Positions 58,453 through 64,000 of a DNA stretch of 64,000 bases are shown here, in pieces (the stretch's first letter is position 1; each line of letters begins with the position of its first letter). The notes under the pieces are model-generated. The model saw nothing but the letters and a program-made list of their open reading frames with translations, made no database searches and was not told the DNA's origin. Position numbers and translations under genes: made by a program. The stretch covers positions 23,607-87,606 of the forward strand of contig NZ_JMLE01000021.1 of assembly GCF_000685965.1 (NCBI RefSeq), in the 5' to 3' direction. Origin of the DNA: Arthrobacter sp. UNC362MFTsu5.1 (GTDB lineage Bacteria > Actinomycetota > Actinomycetes > Actinomycetales > Micrococcaceae).

Positions 58453-59562
58453 ATGACCCGTGATCAGATCCTGACCGCACCGGACACCGCGCTTCCCGCC
58501 CTTCGCGGCGCTGTGGCCGGACTTCCGCCGTACGTCCCGGGCCGGCGCAGCGCCGGCGTGGACATTGCAGCTCTCGCCAGCAACGAAAGCCACTACGAGC
58601 CGCTGCCCGCTGCCGCCGCCGCGGTGGCCGCAGCGGCCGGTACCATGAACCGCTACCCGGACAGTGCCGCCGTCGAACTCCGTGAACGGCTTGCCCGCCA
58701 CCTCGGTGTCACGGCCGGAGAGGTGGCGGTGGGGCCGGGCAGCGTGGGCGTCCTCCAGCAGATCATCACCGGCCTGTGCGACGCCGGGGATGAAGTGATC
58801 TTCGCGTGGCGCTCCTTTGAGGCCTACCCCATCCTGGTTGAGCTGGCAGGCGCCCGGCCGGTCCGCATCCCGCTGGACGACGCAGAGGGGCACGACCTCG
58901 CTGCCATGGCCGCGGCCGTCACTGACCGCACCAAGGTGATCCTGCTCTGCACCCCCAACAACCCCACCGGCGTGCCGATCAGCCATGGACGCATCGAGGC
59001 CTTCCTGCAATCCGTCCGCTCGGACATCCTCGTGGTGATCGACGAGGCCTACGTGGAATACGCCGAAGCGGGCAGCGGCCCCGATTCCCTGGCGCTCTAC
59101 GGCCGGTTCCCGAACGTCTGCATCCTGCGCACATTCTCGAAGGCGTACGGCCTCGCCGGCCTGCGCGTGGGCTACGCCGTGGCGGCGCCGGCCATCGCCG
59201 AGGGACTGCGTCGGACCGCCCTTCCCTTCTCGGTGAGCGCGCTGGCCCAGAAGGCGGCCGTCGCTTCGCTGGACGCGGGGGAGGAGATGGAAGCGCGGGT
59301 GGCCGCCGTCAGGGAGGAGCGCGCCCGGATGGCCGGGCAGCTGGAAGCCCAGGGCTGGAAACTGCAGCCGAGCCAGGGCAATTTCCTGTGGATCCGCGCG
59401 GACGAGAGCCTCCGGGCGAGGCTGGTGGACGCGTTTGACGCCGCGGGCGTCATGGTCCGGGCGTACCAGGGCGACGGCGTGCGGATCACCGTTGCCGATC
59501 CAGCCTCCAATGATCGCGTGCTCCGGCTTTTGGAAGCGCACGCAGCCTCGACAATCGACTGA
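58453..59562 (+). CDS. HisC-like / aromatic amino acid aminotransferase
   Basis: This 369-residue PLP enzyme is of the class I/II aminotransferase family, HisC/PatA branch. LASNESHYEPLPAA opens the substrate site, VAVGPGSVGVLQQII binds the cofactor phosphate, TPNNPTGVPISHG and VVIDEAYVEYAE carry the Asn and Asp ligands, and LRTFSKAYGLAGLRVGYAVA holds the Schiff-base Lys. It starts at GTG/ATG 58453 (ATGACCCGTG context). With the permease 42 nt downstream and the TPP enzyme opposite, aromatic amino acid transamination is more likely than histidine synthesis. Confidence 0.9.
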   Translation: MTRDQILTAPDTALPALRGAVAGLPPYVPGRRSAGVDIAALASNESHYEPLPAAAAAVAAAAGTMNRYPDSAAVELRERLARHLGVTAGEVAVGPGSVGVLQQIITGLCDAGDEVIFAWRSFEAYPILVELAGARPVRIPLDDAEGHDLAAMAAAVTDRTKVILLCTPNNPTGVPISHGRIEAFLQSVRSDILVVIDEAYVEYAEAGSGPDSLALYGRFPNVCILRTFSKAYGLAGLRVGYAVAAPAIAEGLRRTALPFSVSALAQKAAVASLDAGEEMEARVAAVREERARMAGQLEAQGWKLQPSQGNFLWIRADESLRARLVDAFDAAGVMVRAYQGDGVRITVADPASNDRVLRLLEAHAASTID

Positions 59563-59603
59563 CCTTTTACCAACCCGTTCCGCCTACAACCAGAGGAATT
59601 CCC

Positions 59604-61016
59604 ATGGAACAACAGACAAAGACGTCTGCCCGCGCCCTCGGCGCGGCACTTAAACCCCGCCAGCTCACTATGATGGGCCTGGGAAGCGCCATCGGTGCCG
59701 GCCTGTTCATCGGCTCAGGCGCCGGCATCCAGGCTGCCGGCCCGGCCGTGCTGATCTCCTACCTCGTGGCCGGCACGCTCATCATCCTGGTGATGTGGGC
59801 CCTCGGCGAGATGGCCGCCGCCAACCCGGACAGCGGCGCCTTCTCCGTCTACACCGCCAAGGCCTACGGGCCGGTGGCCGGTGCCACCGTGGGCTGGCTC
59901 TGGTGGCTGCAGCTCGTGGTGGTCATCGCAGCGGAAGCGCTCGGTGCGGCCGGCCTGCTGGCCACCATTTTCCCCGCGCTCCCGGTATGGCTGATGGCCT
60001 TCGTGTTCATCGTGGTGCTCACCGCCGTGAACCTCACCAGCGTGAAGAACTTCGGCGAGTTCGAGTTCTGGTTCGCGCTGCTCAAGGTGGCGGCCATCGT
60101 GGCGTTTCTGGCTGTGGGCGCTGCCCTGCTCTTCGGCTGGCTGCCGGGCGTCCAGTCGCCGGGCCTGTCCAACTTCACCGGTGCCGGCTTCGCACCTAGC
60201 GGCTTCGCCGGGATTGCCACGGCACTCTTCGTGGTGGCATTCGCGTTCGGCGGCACCGAGATCGTCTCCGTGGCGGCAGCTGAGACCGCCGAGCCTGCCC
60301 GCAGCGTGAAGAAGGCAGTCCGGACTGTGCTGTGGCGCATCCTGGTGTTCTACATCGGCGCCATCTTCGTCATCGCGGCTGTTGTTCCCGTCGGTTCGGC
60401 GGGGCTGAAGAGCCCGTTCGCCGCGGTGCTGGATGCCGCCGGCATGCCCGGCGCGGCCACCGCCATCACGCTCGTAGCCGTTGCCGCACTGCTCTCCGCC
60501 CTCAATGCCAACCTCTACGGTGCTTCCCGGATGGCGTATTCCCTCGCGGAGCGGGGTGAGGCTCCGCGCCTGCTTGCCTCGGTGTCCAAGGCCCGGGTTC
60601 CGGTTGTGGCAGTTCTGGCCAGCGTCGCGTTCGGCGTTGTCACGGTGGTGCTGGAACTGGCTTTTCCCGAGATGGTCCTCCCCGTCCTGCTTAACATTGT
60701 GGGCTCGACCTGCCTGCTGGTGTGGACGTCCGCGCTCCTGGCCCAGCTCGCGCTGCGCCTCCGCGCCGACCGCGACGGGACGGAACTTCCCCTGCGGATG
60801 CCGGGCTTCCCGTGGCTGACGGTGTTTGGTCTGGTCATCCTTGCGGCGATCTTCACAGTGGGCTTCATCGGCGAGGATTCCCGTCCCCAGCTTCTGAGCA
60901 CTTTCGCACTCGTGGCGCTGCTGGCGGTGGCGAACTGGTTGAACCACCGGAACCGGAAGGTTGCGCCGGTTGTGGAATCTGCGGATAGTGCCAAGCAACC
61001 GGTTCTCATCGACTGA
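59604..61016 (+). CDS. APC-family amino acid permease (AroP/GabP type)
   Basis: This 470-residue, twelve-helix transporter has LKPRQLTMMGLGSAIGAGLFIGSGAGIQAAGPAVLISYLVAGTLIILVMWALGEMAAANPDSGAF, the typical helix 1-2 region of the amino acid transporter family. AFGGTEIVSVAAAETAEPARSVKKAVRTVLWRILVFY is helix 6 onward. It is transcribed with the aminotransferase (GAGGAA before the ATG). It likely imports the amino acid that the neighbours degrade. Confidence 0.92.
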   Translation: MEQQTKTSARALGAALKPRQLTMMGLGSAIGAGLFIGSGAGIQAAGPAVLISYLVAGTLIILVMWALGEMAAANPDSGAFSVYTAKAYGPVAGATVGWLWWLQLVVVIAAEALGAAGLLATIFPALPVWLMAFVFIVVLTAVNLTSVKNFGEFEFWFALLKVAAIVAFLAVGAALLFGWLPGVQSPGLSNFTGAGFAPSGFAGIATALFVVAFAFGGTEIVSVAAAETAEPARSVKKAVRTVLWRILVFYIGAIFVIAAVVPVGSAGLKSPFAAVLDAAGMPGAATAITLVAVAALLSALNANLYGASRMAYSLAERGEAPRLLASVSKARVPVVAVLASVAFGVVTVVLELAFPEMVLPVLLNIVGSTCLLVWTSALLAQLALRLRADRDGTELPLRMPGFPWLTVFGLVILAAIFTVGFIGEDSRPQLLSTFALVALLAVANWLNHRNRKVAPVVESADSAKQPVLID

Positions 61017-61055
61017 ATCACCTGCTTTGAACCACTTCGCGGGTTGACTGCGTAG

Positions 61056-61091
61056 GAAGGGCGCGCCCGGCTTTCGCCGGGCGGGCCCTTC
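61056..61091. terminator. Strong GC hairpin between convergent genes
   Basis: A 16-position stem with one mismatch (61056-61071 with 61076-61091) and a TTTC loop lies 40 nt after the permease stop and 13 nt beyond the lipoprotein stop. It probably terminates both. Confidence 0.7.
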
Positions 61092-61103
61092 GCAACGTAG
61101 AAA

Positions 61104-61529
61104 CTACTTGGTTACGTGAACGACCACTGCCTTCTCGACGGCTTGTTCCGATCCGGCGTTGTCGATTCCAGTAACTGTCCAGTTGCTGAGGAGTAGCACT
61201 GTCTTGCCGGTGTCTGAGTTGTAGACGATTTTTTTGAAGCCCAAGGCGGTCAGCTCATCGTCAAGTGCCTCTGCGTTCATGCCGGCAGTGTTGGCGGGGA
61301 TTACGACAGTCGCTCGTGCAACAGGAGCTGGCGCTGGGGCCGCCACAGCTGCAGGAGCAACAGGTTCAGCTGTTACGGTCGCCGTCACAGTTGCCATGGC
61401 AGTGACGGTTGCCGTGGCCGTCTGAGTGACAGTCTGCGTGACGATGGGAGCTGCCTGCGGTGAGCCTGCGCAGCTCGAAAGGGTCATGCACAGGAGCACG
61501 CCACTGGCCAAAGTTGTGGTGAGTTTCAA
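61104..61529 (-). CDS. Lipoprotein with PASTA-like domain, cassette copy 2
   Basis: This ~141-residue close paralogue of 48968-49384 has lipobox LSSC, a Thr/Val/Ala spacer (slightly longer, with TATVTAMATV units), and an almost identical C-terminal module (MNAEALDDELTALGFKKIVYNSDTGKTVLLLSNWTVTGIDNAG). It starts at TTG 61529 behind GAGGGG; the longer frame to 61607 is not needed. It lies downstream of a TM2-Ltp gene, exactly as copy 1 does. Confidence 0.82.
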   Translation of the reverse strand: MKLTTTLASGVLLCMTLSSCAGSPQAAPIVTQTVTQTATATVTAMATVTATVTAEPVAPAAVAAPAPAPVARATVVIPANTAGMNAEALDDELTALGFKKIVYNSDTGKTVLLLSNWTVTGIDNAGSEQAVEKAVVVHVTK

Positions 61530-61795
61530 AACTAATTCCCCTCTAAAACAAATGCAGGTAAATTGATTGCCTTCGTGCAGGGTTTTCGAATTCGGGCACG
61601 CCTGCAATACTTCGTGCCACGCCCTGACCAGACGATGAATTACTGTCTGAGATGGAACTCGCGAGTCGGATTGATCCTCTGGACCGCGTCCGGGGGAGTT
61701 GCCCTAGAATGACGGCGGTATTTCGGTCGTTTATGTTCTTCCGGTCACGGGGCCATTTATGTTGACGCCTTGACCGCTAGAACCGGACCGGACCG

Positions 61796-62743
61796 CTATA
61801 GCCCAGTGGTGCTCACTCCGTACTCGGCCTGTTCTGGGGTGAAGCCCTCGTAGAGCAGTTGCTCGACCAACCCACTGTGCGAGAAGGAGCTGAAGTCCAG
61901 GTAGCTCTTGGCGGATTTGGCCGCCTGCGCGTTCCAGTCGACAGTAATTCGGTCCACTGCCCATGTCGCATCCTCAGTCGAATATTTCTCGTATTCAAGC
62001 TGATGGATCAGACCAGGACGCGAGAAAGCACTGAAGTCGAGGTAATCACCAGCGGCCCGCAGAGCATTCTGCTGACTGATAGTTCCCCTTTTGGCTGCAG
62101 CTTCAGCCTCTGCAGCTGCCTTAGCTGCTGCGGCATCAGCGTCAGCCTTGGCTTTGACAGCCGCATCGGCCTCGGCTTTTGCCTTGGCTGCCGCATCGGC
62201 CTCAGCCTTAGCAGCTGCGTCAGCTTCCGCTTTTGCCTTGGCAGCCGCATCAGCATCAGCTTTGGCTTTGGCAGAGGCTTCAGCTTCAGCAGCAACTACG
62301 GCGGGATCTTTAGTGGGCGTCGGTGTGGCAGATGCGGTCTGAGCCGCAGCGGCGACCTTGGGAGTCGAAGCAGCGGGCTCAGCCGAAGGGGCAGAGCCTG
62401 CGCGGGCGGAGTTGACGACGATGCTCAGGAGAATGACAACGCCGGTGACGATCAACGCGATCTTCCTGTGCCTGTCATAGCCCTCCAGCTGAAGACCCTG
62501 CTTGTCCCTCATTTTGTTAGCAAGAATCAGGATGAGGTCAACGAGGGCCCAGATCCCCAAGCCGCCAAAGGTGACCAGCTTCAGAATGCCGGTTCCCACT
62601 TTGCCAAGGTAGAAGCGATCAACGCCGAAGACGCCAAGGAGCAGCGACAGCAGCCAGGTCGTCAGGAACGACTTATTGCTGGCAGGCAGCTGACCATAGC
62701 CGTAGTTCGGCGGATAGGGGGCGGTGTAGGGTTGCTGGCTCAT
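61796..62743 (-). CDS. TM2-domain protein with Ala-rich stalk and two Ltp repeats, copy 2
   Basis: This 315-residue paralogue of 50050-50967 has the same order: a short Tyr/Pro-rich N terminus, TM2 domain (SNKSFLTTWLLSLLLGVFGVDRFYLGKVGTGILKLVTFGGLGIWALVDLILIL), third helix, long KAKAEADAAAKA stalk, then two Ltp-like repeats ending FEGF-like in YEGFTPEQAEYGV. Identity in TM2 and Ltp parts is very high, while the stalk differs in length and register. ATG 62743 has AAAGGA upstream; the frame to 62908 is not needed. Confidence 0.87.
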   Translation of the reverse strand: MSQQPYTAPYPPNYGYGQLPASNKSFLTTWLLSLLLGVFGVDRFYLGKVGTGILKLVTFGGLGIWALVDLILILANKMRDKQGLQLEGYDRHRKIALIVTGVVILLSIVVNSARAGSAPSAEPAASTPKVAAAAQTASATPTPTKDPAVVAAEAEASAKAKADADAAAKAKAEADAAAKAEADAAAKAKAEADAAVKAKADADAAAAKAAAEAEAAAKRGTISQQNALRAAGDYLDFSAFSRPGLIHQLEYEKYSTEDATWAVDRITVDWNAQAAKSAKSYLDFSSFSHSGLVEQLLYEGFTPEQAEYGVSTTGL

Positions 62744-63066
62744 GAGAGTCCTTTCATAGGACACCTGACCCGCGTGCGATGCGATGCGTGCGGGGTGGGT
62801 GCAGTGATGGACGCACATGGAGGAAATGGAGCGCGGCACAGAGGCGGTACACCGCAAAAGCCGACAAATACAAGCATCTTCGCTTCCCCCCAATAGCTTC
62901 AAAGTCACTCAATTAGATCCGAGAAAACATCGGCATTTCGGTTTCTAGGACAAAACTGCGTGAATCTTGATTTTCAATTGATGCTTTGTGAACCCCGCTA
63001 GCCAAGCCCTGGGGTGAGATTCGCGTTTACTATCTTTTAGAGGAGGTCGGCGGCGACCACTGGGCG
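62744..63066. other. Upstream region of cassette copy 2, no gene seen
   Basis: This 323-nt stretch is AT-richer between 62890 and 62990, as expected for the promoter of the TM2-Ltp gene. The region upstream of copy 1 (50968 onward) does not look similar, so the duplication seems not to extend far beyond the start codon. Confidence 0.4.
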
Positions 63067-63498
63067 CTATCCGTCAGATGTGCGGGCTTTGGCTCCGCCT
63101 TTGGCGAGCCCCATAAACATCGTCAGGTGCAGGACGTCCACGTGCTTGCGGGCAATGTCCACGGCTTCGTTGCCGTCGCCAGTGCGTAGGGCCGCCACCA
63201 GTGTCACGTGGTGGCAGTTCGACTTGTGTAGCATTTCGATCGGGTTGGGGATGAAGTGCTCGTAGAGCTCTGCCAGCGTGTCGTGGTACGCATCGACGGC
63301 GGTGCCCAGTCCTGACGCAGTGCCCACCAAGTGGCGGAACTGTTCGTCGGCCTGGTGGTAATCGGACCAGTCGGAGGATTCGGCCATCTCATGCATCAGC
63401 CGGTCGAGCTCGTCCAGCTGCTCAGCCGTGGCGTTGAGCGTCGCATAGTGCGTCACCGCGCATTCAAAGAGCAGCCTTCGGTCCACGAACCGGTTCAC
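63067..63498 (-). pseudogene. GntR regulator lacking its DNA-binding domain
   Basis: The 143 residues form an FCD effector domain only (FVDRRLLFECAVTHYATLNATAEQLDELDRLMHEM, YHQADEQFRHLVGTASG, NCHHVTLVAALRTGDGNEAVDIARKHVDVL), with the usual Asp/His metal-site positions. The winged helix (~70-90 residues) that should precede it is missing. Directly upstream the sequence turns into a piece of recQ, so the gene was cut by a rearrangement. Confidence 0.8.
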
Positions 63499-63505
63499 GG
63501 CCTGA

Positions 63506-63720
63506 GATCCTTCATTGCGCAGGCGATGCTGGATTTCGTCGCGGACCGGGGGAGAGTCGGTGAATTTGACGACGCGCGGGGTTTCCAGCTAACCCCGCCG
63601 AGGCAAAGGCATTTGAGGTCGGAAGTCGCGACCCCAGAAGGGCCCAGCAGGCCGCGTCTACCACACAAGGAGGTGCCCAGGGCCCTTCGAGCACTGGGCT
63701 CGTTCAGGCCGGCCGCCGCT
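63506..63720 (-). pseudogene. Degraded recQ helicase fragment
   Basis: This stretch follows the recQ gene (19460-19680 region) base for base with many changes and indels. It includes the sequence for DSPPVRDEIQHRLR (recQ: ASPPVRDEIQQRLR) and a decayed DEAH-box region (VVDAACW for VVDEAHC). It has no start, and the frame shifts. It abuts the headless GntR gene. Confidence 0.72.
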
Positions 63721-63851
63721 TTCGTGTAAGCAGCAAAAGGTAGGTTTCTGGTGCGTATAGCTTAGGCCGGAGCGACGAGACAACGTGATCTGACCCTGGC
63801 ACGTGCGAGGTCAGGATTCGGAGCGGACGACCGAATGAGGACTCGTCCAGG

Positions 63852-63893
63852 TTCCGTCCCGCCCATTCACTCAGCGGAACAGGCGGGACGGAA
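63852..63893. terminator. 12-bp perfect hairpin after the SLH-like gene
   Basis: Bases 63852-63863 pair perfectly with 63882-63893. On the minus strand the hairpin begins 11 nt after the stop of the gene at the right edge, as expected for its terminator. Confidence 0.6.
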
Positions 63894-63903
63894 GCTTCTT
63901 TGC

Positions 63904-64000
63904 CTAGCCGGCTGCCCGGTAGAGGAAGGCGGCCATCGCGTCGCGGTTGATGGGTGCCAATGGCCGGTAGGTCCGTGATCCGTCGGCTTCGGTCCATCCA
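63904..64000 (-). CDS. C-terminal end of an SLH-like surface protein, 5' end outside window
   Basis: The frame from the window edge to TAG 63904-63906 reads WTEADGSRTYRPLAPINRDAMAAFLYRAAG, the typical last repeat of actinobacterial S-layer-homology-like domains (Y.P..P..R..MAAFL.R.AG). Only ~31 residues are visible, so the rest of the protein (often a cell-wall hydrolase or other secreted enzyme) cannot be judged. Confidence 0.75.
   Translation of the reverse strand, partial: GWTEADGSRTYRPLAPINRDAMAAFLYRAAG

Noticed and set aside
62091..62342. Periodic repeats resembling a CRISPR array or tandem repeat locus
   Set aside because: They are codons of the Ala/Lys/Asp stalk of the TM2-Ltp protein; no spacers or fixed repeat unit. 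No CRISPR array was seen in the window.

Overview
The window is high-GC DNA (roughly two thirds G+C by eye) with dense bacterial gene packing, frequent GTG/TTG starts, ATGA-type start/stop overlaps and probable leaderless starts. Excalibur, PASTA-like and Ltp envelope modules, twin-arginine secretion and a C-terminal SLH-like domain at the right edge all point to an actinobacterium. The style fits the Arthrobacter / Pseudarthrobacter group. The genus is inferred from protein style, not measured.

Layout. 1-6.1 kb: small enzymes and regulators (SnoaL-like protein, MFS exporter, two VOC proteins, AraC regulator, GYD protein, ArsR-SRPBCC fusion). 6.2-12.3 kb: an alpha-glucoside uptake operon (LacI, binding protein, two permeases, GH13 enzyme). 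12.4-20.1 kb: MarR/MFS pair, DUF1801, two DinB proteins, a ProP-like transporter, an SRPBCC protein and RecQ. 20.4-22.6 kb: a surface HNH nuclease and a PASTA lipoprotein, both ending in Excalibur domains. 22.7-27.0 kb: a microcin C-like peptide-nucleotide antibiotic locus. 27.2-29.0 kb: an ion channel and a membrane protein. 29.0-36.5 kb: a fructan locus (exported and cytoplasmic GH32 enzymes, sugar ABC importer, LacI). 36.6-40.0 kb: membrane proteins. 40.0-48.8 kb: an Opp-type ABC importer with a cytosine-deaminase-like amidohydrolase, a GntR regulator and an ornithine cyclodeaminase-like protein. 49.0-51.0 kb and 61.1-62.7 kb: two copies of one two-gene envelope cassette. 52.4-55.0 kb: a lipid kinase gene and a broken copy of its end, with a methyltransferase gene between them. 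56.1-61.0 kb: a probable Ehrlich-type aromatic amino acid module. 63.1-64.0 kb: a headless GntR gene, a recQ fragment and the end of an SLH protein.

The most interesting system is at 22.7-27.0 kb. A 19-residue cationic peptide ending in Asn has an excellent Shine-Dalgarno site. A 14-bp perfect hairpin follows it, then a MccB-type E1-like adenylyltransferase of about 344 codons with both CxxC zinc pairs. Behind that come a one-helix envelope protein, an HTTM-like membrane protein and an MFS exporter. A GNAT acetyltransferase is divergent on the other side. This is the logic of microcin C (peptide mccA, terminator hairpin, mccB, exporter mccC, GNAT immunity as in MccE), here in an actinobacterium with two unexplained membrane genes. 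As given, the adenylyltransferase frame is broken by one base near 25548: a base-call error, a real mutation or a -1 frameshift.

Several stretches show rearrangement: the lipid kinase remnant, the recQ and GntR remnants, and the duplicated TM2-Ltp/lipoprotein cassette.
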